Shown here piece by piece: positions 5,644 through 14,089 of a stretch of DNA of 64,000 nucleotides (the first letter of the stretch is position 1; each line of letters begins with the position of its first letter). The position numbers and the translations under genes were made by a program. The notes beneath the pieces were generated by a model. That model was given only the letters and a program-made list of their open reading frames with translations. It was not told the DNA's origin and did not search any database. The DNA is from VRUE01 sp963702705 (GTDB lineage: Bacteria; Actinomycetota; Thermoleophilia; Solirubrobacterales; 70-9): contig CAVPDR010000002.1 in NCBI GenBank assembly GCA_963702705.1, positions 868,001-932,000 on the forward strand. The letters are read 5' to 3'.

Positions 5644-8331
5644 CTACCGCGGCAACCTTTGGGTCAGCGTGACGACCTGTTGGAACGTCGGGCGGTTCTG
5701 GAACGGGAAGGGGCCCAGGTCTATGCCTGAGGTGACCTGGGGGCGGTTTTGGTCGAAGCAGGAGGGTTGTGGGTTGGCGGCGCACTTGCCGTTGCCGCCG
5801 CCGTACATCGCTGCCGGGGTGACCTTCAGCGCTTGGGTGAGGCTGCTTTGCAGCGCCTGACGACAGCGCTTCCTCGATCCCTGGCCGCAGTAGACGCGAC
5901 TGTAGGGCGCCTTCGGCTGCGGGCCGAAGAGGTCGCGTAGGTCCTTGGACGTGTAGCCCCACCAGCCGTCGAAGAAGTCCGGGGCGTCCGGGGAAACACC
6001 CGTATGGTCACCCGTCGAGATCATCCCCTGCAGCCGTTCGAACGCCTTCTTGCCCAGTGCCGGCTTGAACTCCGCCGCGACCAGCTTCGGCCACCAGGCG
6101 TCCATCAGCTCGATCGCCGGAGTTTCCTCGTCGACCCCGTCGCGGTTGAGGTCGCGGCGGTGGGCGCCGGCCTTGTGCCAGGCGCTCAGCGTGGCCAGCG
6201 CTTTGCGCAGCGAGGCCTGCTTGGGTTTGCCGATCGCTTTGAAGATCGTCGGCAGCAGCCTGTAGCCGCGCAGGTCCTCGGTCGCCGGTTCAGCCATCGC
6301 CTGGACCAGCTGGGAGATCGACATCCGGCCCTTGCCCTTGGTGGCGGCGCGCACCCTGTCGGAGATCATCTGCGCCCGGTGCAGCGGCCCGTAGTCGTAC
6401 TGGTCGTCGGCGGCTCCCCATTCGGGCGCCTGCTTGTTGTTCCAGGAGACGAGGAAGGGCGGGTCGATCGCCTGCGGGTGCTTGGCGAAGGGCAGGTAGG
6501 CGGCGGTCTGACTCGCCGGCTTGAAGCCCTTCCAGTCGTAGGAGCCGGTGCCGAGGACCGGGAAGTCGGGCGAGGTGCCCTGGCGCTGTGGCATTGCTCC
6601 CGAAAGCGCATAGGCGATGTGTTCCGAGTCGACGTATCCCCAGTTGAAGAGGAAGTTGATGTGCGAGATCGCCTGTTTGAAGCCGGCCGGACCGGTGACA
6701 ACTCCAGGTTCGTTGAGCTGGGCGAAGCCGATCACCGAGTCGGGCTCATGGAAGTAGGTGGTGCGGTCGTGGACGAAGGCGACCTTGCGCCCCTTCACCT
6801 TGCCGCGGGCGAAGACGATGCCGTGCACGGTCCGATACGAGGTCAGCGTCTGCGAGCCGGCTTCGGTCGGGTCGATCGCGTTCGGCGTCCAGCTCTCGCT
6901 TCGTTCCAACTTTTCCATCGGCTTGCACTTGCCGCGGTAGAGGTAGTGGTACTTGTCCTTGCAGAGCACCTCGGCGAAGGTGTCGACGTTGTCGGAGGTC
7001 GCCGTCGTCGCGCTCCAGGCGTAATCGCGGCCGTGGCCGAGCTCGACGTAGAGGCTGACGCCGGCGAAGGCCGCGCCTCGGGCATCGATACCCGGCCCGT
7101 GCAGATCCTCCTCCATCAGGATCTGGGGGATGAAGTAGCCGACCTGCGGGCCCATCACTGCGATCGGGTGGCCGCTCGCCGAGTGCTTGGCCGAGACCAG
7201 CTCCCAGTTGGAAGCGTGACCGCCTTCGCGCAGGCCGCGCTCGATCGCGGCGCCGAAGCCGCCGCCCGCGCCGGCGCTCGCGCTCGAAGCGGTGGCCACC
7301 GGCGGTTCGCGAACCGAACCCGGGTCGGGAAGCGCCAGGCCGCGCTTGGCGAAAGCGCTGCGGGTCTCATAGGGGAACGGCTTGGAAATCGTGGTTGGCG
7401 CTTCGGGGTCGTTCTTCGAGCGGAAGCCGAGCCACGCCCGGCGTCCCGCCTTGGCGCCGAAGCGGTCGACGAACGACTGCATGGTCAGGGCCGAGTTCAG
7501 CTCGTTGCCGCCGCCGCGGCCGAAGATGCCGCCGATCAGCGAGGCGATCGCGACGACGTCGGTCGGCTTCCACGGTTCCATCGGCTTGTTCAGCAGGCTG
7601 TACTCGCCCGGCTTCAACGCAGGATTGGCGCTCGCCGCGGCGATGTAGGCATTGATCCCATCGATGTAGCTCTGCACGTCTTCGTCGGCCTGCGCCCCAG
7701 CTGCGCCGTACTGCTGCGGCATGGTGTCGAGCTGCTTCTGCAGGTCGGCTTCGGTATAGGGGGCGAAGCCCCACTGCGACGCATCGGCACCCGCGTTAGC
7801 TCCGCCGAGGAAGGAGGCCAGTTCGGCGCGGCCCGTGTGGCGCAGGACGTCCATCAGGAAGAGCCGATCGGCGGCCCCGGCGTAGCCGGCACCGAACATC
7901 GTGTCGGCGCGGGTGTCGCCGTAGATGTGGGGCACGCCGTAGGACGAATCGCGGACGATCGTCGTCCCCGGGCGCGGTTCGATCGTCGAGGCGACTTCTC
8001 CCGGCGGCACGCCGAAGGTCGCGTCCTTGAAATAGGTGGAGACTTTTTCGTCGGTCAGTTCGGGCGCGCCGTAGACGAGGTTTTCGTAGAGCGGCTGCTG
8101 GTCGGCGAAATGGGGCGGGATCGTGCCCAGCCCGCGGAAGGAGAAGATCTGGCTCAGCGTGTCTAGCCCGTTCTCACCAGGCGGCAAGACGTTGCGAAAG
8201 CCACCGGCGTCGTTTGCGCCGTATGGCTGGGATGCCGCTTGCGCGGAGGAAACAACGGCGAAAAAAAGGAAAAAAGCTAGAGAGCGGGCAAGCAGGCGCA
8301 AAGGACATCCCTTCTGTCGGGCGGCGCCCAC
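5644..8331 (-). CDS. Penicillin acylase family N-terminal nucleophile amidohydrolase, exported
   Basis: An 895-residue precursor of the penicillin G acylase / acyl-homoserine-lactone acylase family. These enzymes are exported, cut themselves into alpha and beta chains, and hydrolyse amide bonds in acylated substrates. A signal peptide is visible (LLARSLAFFLFFAVVSSAQA). The alpha chain has RDSSYGVPHIYGDT and GYAGAADRLFLMDVLRHTGR. The predicted nucleophile that becomes the N terminus of the beta chain is Ser374 in GGHASNWELV, followed by SGHPIAVMGPQVGY. The substrate cannot be told from sequence. Its place between map and rpmJ, inside the alpha operon and where infA is normally found, is unusual. 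It is flanked downstream by palindromic repeats. No frameshift. Confidence 0.9.
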   Translation of the reverse strand: MGAARQKGCPLRLLARSLAFFLFFAVVSSAQAASQPYGANDAGGFRNVLPPGENGLDTLSQIFSFRGLGTIPPHFADQQPLYENLVYGAPELTDEKVSTYFKDATFGVPPGEVASTIEPRPGTTIVRDSSYGVPHIYGDTRADTMFGAGYAGAADRLFLMDVLRHTGRAELASFLGGANAGADASQWGFAPYTEADLQKQLDTMPQQYGAAGAQADEDVQSYIDGINAYIAAASANPALKPGEYSLLNKPMEPWKPTDVVAIASLIGGIFGRGGGNELNSALTMQSFVDRFGAKAGRRAWLGFRSKNDPEAPTTISKPFPYETRSAFAKRGLALPDPGSVREPPVATASSASAGAGGGFGAAIERGLREGGHASNWELVSAKHSASGHPIAVMGPQVGYFIPQILMEEDLHGPGIDARGAAFAGVSLYVELGHGRDYAWSATTATSDNVDTFAEVLCKDKYHYLYRGKCKPMEKLERSESWTPNAIDPTEAGSQTLTSYRTVHGIVFARGKVKGRKVAFVHDRTTYFHEPDSVIGFAQLNEPGVVTGPAGFKQAISHINFLFNWGYVDSEHIAYALSGAMPQRQGTSPDFPVLGTGSYDWKGFKPASQTAAYLPFAKHPQAIDPPFLVSWNNKQAPEWGAADDQYDYGPLHRAQMISDRVRAATKGKGRMSISQLVQAMAEPATEDLRGYRLLPTIFKAIGKPKQASLRKALATLSAWHKAGAHRRDLNRDGVDEETPAIELMDAWWPKLVAAEFKPALGKKAFERLQGMISTGDHTGVSPDAPDFFDGWWGYTSKDLRDLFGPQPKAPYSRVYCGQGSRKRCRQALQSSLTQALKVTPAAMYGGGNGKCAANPQPSCFDQNRPQVTSGIDLGPFPFQNRPTFQQVVTLTQRLPR

Positions 8332-8363
8332 CGCTCCCGATCAGGATAGCCGGGAGTAGCGAG

Positions 8364-9122
8364 CTACGCGTCTTCGTGCCAGGGAGTGAGGATCCGCGGA
8401 CCGTCGGCCGTCACGGCGACGGTGAACTCGAAGTGGGCGGCCAGCGAGCCGTCCTGTGAGTAGACCGCCCAGCCGTCCTCCCCCATCCGCACCAGCGGGC
8501 CGCCGACATTGACCATCGGCTCGATCGCCAGCACCGTTCCCTCCTCCAGCAGCGGGCCCTTTCCCGGCGTGCCGAAGTTGGGGACCTGCGGGTCCTCGTG
8601 CATCTCGCGGCCGATCCCGTGGCCTACCAACGTGCGGATGATCGAGAGGCCCTCGATCTCGACCGCCCGCTGGATCGCGGCCGAGACGTCGCCGAGCCGG
8701 TTGCCAGGCTGCATCTGCTCGACCCCGGCGAAGAGCGAGGCCTTGGTGACGTCGAGCAGCTTGCGCGCCTCGGGGTCGATCGCGCCGATCGGCAGCGTCA
8801 TCGCTGCGTCGGCGACCCATCCGTCCTTGATCACCCCAACATCGACCGAGAGCACATCGCCGCGCTTGAGCTCGTAGGGCCCTGGGATGCCATGGACGAC
8901 CATCGAGTTGGGCGAGGCGCAGATCGAGGCGGGGAAGCCGCGGTAGCCCTTGAAGGCCGGCTCGGCGCCCTGAGAGTGGATCAACTTCTCCGCCGCCTGA
9001 TCCAGCTCCTCGGTCGTTATCCCGGAGCGCGCCTTGGCGGCGAGCATGTGCAGGCAGCGGACGAGGATCTCGCCGGCGGCCGCCATCTTCTCGACCTGCT
9101 CCGGGGACTTCTTGACGATCAT
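8364..9122 (-). CDS. map: Methionine aminopeptidase type I
   Basis: About 252 residues; a metalloprotease that removes the initiator Met from nascent proteins. The five metal ligands are visible in VDVGVIKDGWVADAAMT (two Asp), HGIGREMHE (His), AIEPMV (Glu) and HFEFTV (Glu), and the substrate-binding His lies in GYRGFPASICASPNSMVVHG. The start at 9122 (MIVKKSPEQVEKM) gives the family N terminus; a Met three codons upstream is an alternative. It follows adk closely, the standard secY-adk-map order, and is followed by the penicillin-acylase gene. Confidence 0.96.
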   Translation of the reverse strand: MIVKKSPEQVEKMAAAGEILVRCLHMLAAKARSGITTEELDQAAEKLIHSQGAEPAFKGYRGFPASICASPNSMVVHGIPGPYELKRGDVLSVDVGVIKDGWVADAAMTLPIGAIDPEARKLLDVTKASLFAGVEQMQPGNRLGDVSAAIQRAVEIEGLSIIRTLVGHGIGREMHEDPQVPNFGTPGKGPLLEEGTVLAIEPMVNVGGPLVRMGEDGWAVYSQDGSLAAHFEFTVAVTADGPRILTPWHEDA

Positions 9123-9134
9123 TCGGTACACAAG

Positions 9135-9815
9135 CTAGATCGCCTCGTCGGCCTCGAGGCGAAGTGTCGCCAGCGTGCGGCGGATCTCGTCGCCGACCTC
9201 GTCGGGAGAGGCGGCACCGTCGATCCGGCGCAGCAGGCTCTGGTGGTCGTAGTGCTCGATCAGGGGCGCGGTCTTGGCGTGGTACTGCTCGAGCCGGTGG
9301 CGAATCACCTCGGGTTTGTCATCGTCGCGGACGATCAGCTCGCTGCCGTCGACGTCGCAGACCCCCTCCTGCCGAGGCGGGTTGAACTCGACGTGGAAGA
9401 CGTGGCCATTCTCGACGCAGGTGCGGCGGCCGCCCAGCCTGCGCACGACCTCCTCGTCGCTGACGTCGATCAGCAACACCGATGTCAGCTCCCTGTCCAG
9501 CTCACTCAGCTTCGCCGCCAGGGCCTCGGCCTGGGGCGCCGTGCGCGGGAAGCCGTCGAGGATGAAGCCGTCCTCGGCCTCGGCCGAGTCGATCCGCTCG
9601 CCGATCATGCCGACGATCACCTCGTCGGGCACGAGGTCGCCGCGGTCCATGTAGTCCTTCGCCGAACGGCCGAGCGCTGTCCCCTCGCGAACCGCCGCCC
9701 GCAGGATGTCGCCGGTTGCGTAGTAGGGGAGCTGTAGCTCCTCCTGCAACCGCTCACCTTGCGTCCCCTTCCCGGACCCGGGCGGGCCGAGGAGGACTAG
9801 GTTCTGCTCGGGCAT
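9135..9815 (-). CDS. adk: Adenylate kinase
   Basis: A 226-residue enzyme for ATP + AMP = 2 ADP. The N terminus shows the P-loop LLGPPGSGKGTQGERL, the AMP-binding YATGDILRAAVREGT and the DGFPRT motif. The LID region GGRRTCVENGHVFHVEFNPP is the long type; only one clear Cys is seen early and one later (CDVDG), so a full zinc site is not evident. Encoded between secY and map in the conserved order, with ten bases to secY. Confidence 0.97.
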   Translation of the reverse strand: MPEQNLVLLGPPGSGKGTQGERLQEELQLPYYATGDILRAAVREGTALGRSAKDYMDRGDLVPDEVIVGMIGERIDSAEAEDGFILDGFPRTAPQAEALAAKLSELDRELTSVLLIDVSDEEVVRRLGGRRTCVENGHVFHVEFNPPRQEGVCDVDGSELIVRDDDKPEVIRHRLEQYHAKTAPLIEHYDHQSLLRRIDGAASPDEVGDEIRRTLATLRLEADEAI

Positions 9816-9825
9816 CGAGTGCAGC

Positions 9826-11100
9826 TTATTTGAGGAAGCCCTCGTAGTTGCGCATCATCAGCTGCGCCTCGAGCTGCTTCACGGTTTCCAGCGCGACGCC
9901 GATCACGATCAGGATCGAGGTGCCGCCGAAGAAGAAGTTGGCGGATGTCTGGCTGATCAGGATCGTCGGCAGCGCCGCAACCGCGCCCAGGTAGAGGGCG
10001 CCCGGGAAGGTCAGCCGCGAGAGGATGCGGTCGAGGTACTCCGCCGTCGGCCGACCCGGCCGCACGCCGGGGATGAAGCCGCCGTACTTCTTCAGGTTGT
10101 CGGCCTGGTCGACCGGGTTGAAGGTGACCGCCGTGTAGAAGTAGGTGAAGATGACGATGAAGAAGACCTCGCCGACCACGTAGGCCCAGGTGTTTGGCCC
10201 GACGAAGGCGGCGAAGTCGAGAGCCGCGGGCGTGTTGAGCAGCTGCCCGATCGTCGCCGGGAAGGCCATGATCGAGGCGGCGAAGATGACCGGGATGACG
10301 CCGGCCATGTTGACCCGCAGCGGCAGGTAGGTCGAGCCGCCCGAGGTCATTTTGCGGCCGACCACCCGTTTCGCGTACTGGACCGGGATGCGGCGCTGAC
10401 CCTCCTGGACGAAGACGATCGCGACGATCACGGCGAGGGCGATGAAGGGCATCATCACGACGAAGACCTGGTCTGGGTTGGTCCACCAGGCCTGGATGCC
10501 GTGCGGCAGGCCCGAGACGATCGAGGCGAAGATCATCAGCGAGATGCCGTTGCCGATGCCGCGCTGTGTGATCAGCTCGCCGAACCACATCAGCAGCGTG
10601 CAGCCCGCTGTCAACGAGATCACGATCAGCAGTACCTTGGCTCCGGTCAGGTTGCCGAGCAGATTTTCGCCGCCGGCCTGCTTGCCGAAGGAGCGGAAAA
10701 GGAAGACGTAGCCGAAGGACTGTGCGAAAGCCAAGCCAACGGTGAGGTAACGCGTGTACTGGGTGATCTTCTGCTGCCCAACCTCGCCTTCTTTCTGCAG
10801 CTTCTCCAGCGAGGGCAGCACCACGGTCAGCAGCTGCAGGATGATCGAAGCCGTGATGTAGGGCATGATCCCCAGCGCGAAGAGCGAGAGGCGCGAGAGG
10901 CTGCCGCCCGAGAAGGTGTTGAGGAAGCCGAGCACACCGGCGCCACCGAAGTTGCTCTGAATTTCCTTGACCGCGTCGAGGCTGACCCCGGGGGCCGGGA
11001 TGTAGGCGCCGAGCCGGTAGAGCAGCAGCATCGCCGCGGTGAAGGCGAGCTTCTTGCGAATGTCGGCGACGCTGAAGGCGTTCGCAATAGTCCGGAGCAT
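9826..11100 (-). CDS. secY: Protein translocase subunit SecY
   Basis: A 424-residue polytopic membrane protein, the channel of the Sec translocon. Family motifs include GAYIPAPGVSL near the first helix, GIMPYITASIILQLL, ITQRGIGNGISLMIFASIV and GGTSILIVIGVALETVKQLEAQLMMRNYEGFLK at the C terminus. About ten hydrophobic segments can be followed. It starts at the stop of rplO, so the two are coupled. SecE is encoded far downstream in this window (40,463). Confidence 0.97.
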   Translation of the reverse strand: MLRTIANAFSVADIRKKLAFTAAMLLLYRLGAYIPAPGVSLDAVKEIQSNFGGAGVLGFLNTFSGGSLSRLSLFALGIMPYITASIILQLLTVVLPSLEKLQKEGEVGQQKITQYTRYLTVGLAFAQSFGYVFLFRSFGKQAGGENLLGNLTGAKVLLIVISLTAGCTLLMWFGELITQRGIGNGISLMIFASIVSGLPHGIQAWWTNPDQVFVVMMPFIALAVIVAIVFVQEGQRRIPVQYAKRVVGRKMTSGGSTYLPLRVNMAGVIPVIFAASIMAFPATIGQLLNTPAALDFAAFVGPNTWAYVVGEVFFIVIFTYFYTAVTFNPVDQADNLKKYGGFIPGVRPGRPTAEYLDRILSRLTFPGALYLGAVAALPTILISQTSANFFFGGTSILIVIGVALETVKQLEAQLMMRNYEGFLK

Positions 11101-11600
11101 TACGGCTCCAGAGTGTGGCAGGAACCGCCCGCCGCTTCTATCTTCTCCTTGGCGGCGGCGCTGAAGGCGTGCGCACGCACCGTCAGCTTCTTCGAGATCT
11201 CGCCGCGGGCGAGGATCTTCACCGGGTCGGAGCGCTTGGCCAAGCCCTTCTCCTTCAACGCCTCGATCGTCACCTCGGCTCCATCGTCGAAGCGCTCGTC
11301 GAGGTCGGCCAGGTTGACCGGCTGCGACTTCGTGCGGAAGTTCTCAAACGGCATCGACTGCTTTTTGTGGGGCCCGCGAAGCTTTCGCATCCGCATATGG
11401 ATGGGGTTCTGGCCGCCTTCGTAGCCGATCTTCCGTTTGGACCCGGAGCGCGACCCAGCACCCTTGTGCCCACGCCCCGAGGTCTTACCCAGCCCAGAGC
11501 CCTCGCCGCGGCCGATCCGCTTACGCGGCTTGCGCGACCCAGGCTTGGGCCGAAGATTGTGCAACCCGATCTCCTCAGACCGAGGCGTCTCAGCGGCCAT
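11100..11600 (-). CDS. rplO: 50S ribosomal protein L15
   Basis: A 166-residue uL15. The N-terminal part shows LHNLRPKPGSRKPRKRIGRG and the glycine-rich GSGLGKTSGRGHKGAGSRSG, followed by GYEGGQNPIHMRMRKLRG, all typical. The ATG overlaps the rpmD stop (TGATG) and the gene end meets the secY start, so it is embedded in a chain of coupled genes. Confidence 0.97.
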   Translation of the reverse strand: MAAETPRSEEIGLHNLRPKPGSRKPRKRIGRGEGSGLGKTSGRGHKGAGSRSGSKRKIGYEGGQNPIHMRMRKLRGPHKKQSMPFENFRTKSQPVNLADLDERFDDGAEVTIEALKEKGLAKRSDPVKILARGEISKKLTVRAHAFSAAAKEKIEAAGGSCHTLEP

Positions 11601-11767
11601 CAGGAGCTCACCTCAACCAAGTGAGAGACGACGTGAAGCTGCCCCTGCAACTGAGGACTGTCTTTCCGCTCCACAGCCTTGCCAATCCGCCCAAGCCCAA
11701 GCGCCTTAAGCGTCGCTTTCTGACTGGGATTGCTCCCATTAGCGGAACGAACCTGCTTGATCTTCAC
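11600..11767 (-). CDS. rpmD: 50S ribosomal protein L30
   Basis: A 55-residue uL30 that starts with GTG overlapping the rpsE stop (GTGA) and ends in a TGA overlapping the rplO ATG. The protein VKIKQVRSANGSNPSQKATL has the expected short N terminus; ALGLGRIGKAVERKDSPQLQ and the VSHLVEV tail are diagnostic. The position between rpsE and rplO is the standard spc-operon order, which supports the call despite the small size. Confidence 0.95.
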   Translation of the reverse strand: MKIKQVRSANGSNPSQKATLKALGLGRIGKAVERKDSPQLQGQLHVVSHLVEVSS

Positions 11768-12576
11768 GAAGCATCACCCTCCGCCGGAACCTCAGAAGCT
11801 TTCCCCTCAGCAACGGGCGTCTCCGAAACGGCAACGGGCTCCTCAGCTTTCGCCTCCTCGGCGCCTTTGGACTCACTGGTCGCCTCGGCCTGCTCAGCTG
11901 CCGGAGCCTCGGCGGCCTCAGCGGGCGCCTCGTCCTTGGGTTTCTCCGACGCCTCACCCGCGGGTGGCGTGGAGATGGGGGCGTCGCCCGCAGCTTGCGA
12001 GGACGTCGCGCCCGTCTCCGCGACAGGACCCGCGGTCGAGCCGTTTGAACTAACTCCAAGAACCTGCGAGACAGTCAGACCGCGAAGCTCCGCGACCTCC
12101 TCGGGCCGACGCAGCCGGATCAGCCCGTCCATAGTCGCCTTCACCAGGTTGATCGGATTCTGAGTCCCAATGCTCTTGGTAAGGACGTCCTTGACCCCAC
12201 CCAGCTCGAGCACCGCGCGCACGCCGCCGCCGGCGATCACGCCGGTACCGGGACTGGCCGGGCGCAGGACCACGTGGCCGGCGCCGTAGCGACCGATGAT
12301 CTTGTGGGTGATCGTCTGCCCGTATTTGGGGATCCGGATCAAGTCCTTGCGGGCGTTCTCGACGCCCTTCTGAATCGCCAGCGGGACCTCGCGGGCCTTG
12401 CCGTAGCCAATCCCGACGACGCCCTCTTCATCGCCGACCGCAACCAGGGCGGTGAAGGAGAAGCGCCGGCCGCCCTTGACCACCTTGGCGACGCGGTTGA
12501 TCTCGATCACGCGCTCCTGCAGGTCGAGCCCACGCGGGCTCACCGTCTCGACGTTGGTTGTGTCCATTCCCTTCAT
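11764..12576 (-). CDS. rpsE: 30S ribosomal protein S5 with a long acidic C-terminal extension
   Basis: uS5, a 30S protein involved in decoding fidelity and mRNA unwinding at the entry site. The core (to about residue 175) is normal: LQERVIEINRVAKVVKGGRR, GKAREVPLAIQKGVENARKD and RPASPGTGVIAGGGVRAVLE. About 95 further residues form an Ala/Glu/Pro-rich acidic tail, making 270 residues where 165-200 is usual. Part of the tail (residues around SSQAAGDAPISTPPAG) is encoded by a 74-bp palindromic element also found in rpsQ. GTGA overlap with rpmD couples translation. Confidence 0.96.
   Translation of the reverse strand: MKGMDTTNVETVSPRGLDLQERVIEINRVAKVVKGGRRFSFTALVAVGDEEGVVGIGYGKAREVPLAIQKGVENARKDLIRIPKYGQTITHKIIGRYGAGHVVLRPASPGTGVIAGGGVRAVLELGGVKDVLTKSIGTQNPINLVKATMDGLIRLRRPEEVAELRGLTVSQVLGVSSNGSTAGPVAETGATSSQAAGDAPISTPPAGEASEKPKDEAPAEAAEAPAAEQAEATSESKGAEEAKAEEPVAVSETPVAEGKASEVPAEGDAS
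11960..12033. repeat. In-gene palindromic element, copy in rpsE
   Basis: 74 bp, aligning without gaps to 16197-16270 in rpsQ. The centre GTCGCCCGCAGCTTGCGAGG and the ends (GCGGGTGG.GT, GCGACAGGACCCGC) are shared. The intervening arms (GGAGATGGG with CCCGTCTCC here) differ between copies but stay complementary within each. It is read in the same frame in both genes, giving related peptides. Confidence 0.85.
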
Positions 12577-12605
12577 AAGCAGCGGTCCAAGGTAGCGAAC
12601 TGGCG

Positions 12606-12959
12606 CTAGAAGACCAGGCCCCCCTCTCGCGCTCCTTCGGCCAGCGCCTTGACCCGGCCGTGGTACTGGTAGCCGCCGCGGTCGAAGACGCAGGTCTCGA
12701 CGCCGGCCGCCTTGGCGCGCTCGGCCAGCAGCTCGCCGGCCCGCTTCGCCTGCTCGCTCGCGGTCAGCTTGCGCAGCTCGGGCTCAATCCAGTTGACCGC
12801 AGCCACGGTATGGCCCTTGCCGTCGTCGATCAGCTGCGCAAAGACGCCACGATTGGAGCGGTAGACGGAGAGGCGCGGGCGCTGCGTCGTGCCGGTGACC
12901 CGGGCGCGAACCCGGCGGCGACGGCGAAGGCGGCGCTGGCGCTTGGTGACCACGGTCAT
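12606..12959 (-). CDS. rplR: 50S ribosomal protein L18
   Basis: A 117-residue uL18, a 5S rRNA-binding protein. The basic N terminus RQRRLRRRRRVRARVTGTTQ, the RPRLSVYRSNRGVFAQLIDD segment and the C-terminal FDRGGYQYHGRVKALAEGAR are family signatures. It overlaps the end of rplF by four bases and precedes rpsE. Ordinary length. Confidence 0.98.
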   Translation of the reverse strand: MTVVTKRQRRLRRRRRVRARVTGTTQRPRLSVYRSNRGVFAQLIDDGKGHTVAAVNWIEPELRKLTASEQAKRAGELLAERAKAAGVETCVFDRGGYQYHGRVKALAEGAREGGLVF

Positions 12960-13489
12960 GCGCGCTTGCCCACCTTGCGCGCGACGTGCTCGCCGCGGTA
13001 GCGGATTCCCTTGCCCTTGTAAGGCTCCGGCGGGCGACGCTTGCGGATGTCCGCGGCGACCTGGCCGACGAGCTGCTTGTCGATTCCGCGCACGATGACT
13101 TCCGTCGGCTGTGGGACATCGAAGTCGATTCCGTCAGGGGCCTCGATCGCAACCGGGTGCGAGTAGCCGAGCGCCAGCTCCAGGTTCTTGCCCTTGAGCT
13201 GGGCGCGGTAACCGACGCCCTGGATCTCCAGGCGCTTCTCGAAGCCGTCGGTGACGCCCTCGACCATGTTTGCGATCAGGCTGCGGGTGAGGCCGTGCAG
13301 GGCACGGTGCTCACCGCGGTCGGTCGGTCGCGCCACGGTGAGGACGCCGTCGGCCTGCTCGACCTTCATATCGGTCGAGAGCGGCTGCGAAAGCGCGCCC
13401 TTGGGACCTTTGACCGCGACGAGACCAGGGGCGATCTCGACCGTAACGGCCTCAGGCACGGCGATGGGCTTTCTTCCGATCCGGCTCAT
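12956..13489 (-). CDS. rplF: 50S ribosomal protein L6
   Basis: About 177 residues of uL6, located near the GTPase centre of the 50S. I chose the start at 13489 because MSRIGRKPIAVPEAVTVEIA is the family N terminus; the frame stays open a little further upstream. The C-terminal motif RKRRPPEPYKGKGIRYRGEH is diagnostic. It sits between rpsH and rplR as expected and ends within the rplR start. Confidence 0.97.
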   Translation of the reverse strand: MSRIGRKPIAVPEAVTVEIAPGLVAVKGPKGALSQPLSTDMKVEQADGVLTVARPTDRGEHRALHGLTRSLIANMVEGVTDGFEKRLEIQGVGYRAQLKGKNLELALGYSHPVAIEAPDGIDFDVPQPTEVIVRGIDKQLVGQVAADIRKRRPPEPYKGKGIRYRGEHVARKVGKRA

Positions 13490-13496
13490 CGGCTTC

Positions 13497-13892
13497 TCAC
13501 CAGACGTAGGCGACAACCTCGCCGCCGACGCCCTTCGCCTTCGCTTCGTGGCCGGTCATGACGCCGACCGAAGTGCTGATGATCGCGGTGCCGGTGCCGC
13601 CGTCGACCCGGGGCACCCGCTTGTGGTCGACGTAGCGACGCCGACCGGGCCGCGAGATGCGCTCGAGGCCGAGGATCACCGGGCGGCGGTCCTCGGTGTA
13701 CTTGAGGCGGATCTTGATCGCCTCGCCGACGGCCGCCGGCTGCTTGGAGAAGTCGGTGATGTAGCCCTGCTCCTTGAGGATCCGCGACATCTCCACCTTC
13801 AAGCGCGAAGCGGGGATCTCGACGTCGTCATGGCCGGAGCCAAGCGCGTTGCGAATCCGGGTCAGGTAATCGGCTATCGGGTCGGTCAGCAT
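13497..13892 (-). CDS. rpsH: 30S ribosomal protein S8
   Basis: A 131-residue uS8, a primary 16S rRNA binder and a known autoregulator of the spc operon in enterobacteria. MLTDPIADYLTRIRNALGSG sets the start at 13892, and the C terminus GTGTAIISTSVGVMTGHEAK and GEVVAYVW match the family. Seven bases separate it from rplF. Nothing unusual seen. Confidence 0.97.
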   Translation of the reverse strand: MLTDPIADYLTRIRNALGSGHDDVEIPASRLKVEMSRILKEQGYITDFSKQPAAVGEAIKIRLKYTEDRRPVILGLERISRPGRRRYVDHKRVPRVDGGTGTAIISTSVGVMTGHEAKAKGVGGEVVAYVW

Positions 13893-13903
13893 CTTTCTTG
13901 TTC

Positions 13904-14089
13904 CTACCAGCTCGACTTGGTCATGCCGGGGATGTACCCCTCGTGTGCGGCCTCGCGCAGACAAATGCGGCAGAGGCCGAACTTCCGGTAGTAGGCGCGC
14001 GGCCGGCCACAGCGGCGGCAGCGGTTGTACGCACGGGATTTGTACTTGGCCTTGCGGCCCTGCTTCACCTTCAGCGAAGTCTTAGCCAT
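13904..14089 (-). CDS. rpsN: 30S ribosomal protein S14, zinc-binding short form
   Basis: A 61-residue uS14 of the short zinc type. Two CxxC pairs are visible (NRCRRCGRPR and LCRICLREAA). The start at 14089 (MAKTSLKVKQGRKAKYKSRA) fits the family; the stop of rplE overlaps it by eight bases (ATGGCTAA). Ordinary for actinobacteria. Confidence 0.97.
   Translation of the reverse strand: MAKTSLKVKQGRKAKYKSRAYNRCRRCGRPRAYYRKFGLCRICLREAAHEGYIPGMTKSSW

Noticed and set aside
6004..8166. Open frame of 720 codons on the + strand opposite the penicillin-acylase gene
   Set aside because: Antisense shadow of a clear gene with signal peptide and catalytic motif; no start site or motif supports it.
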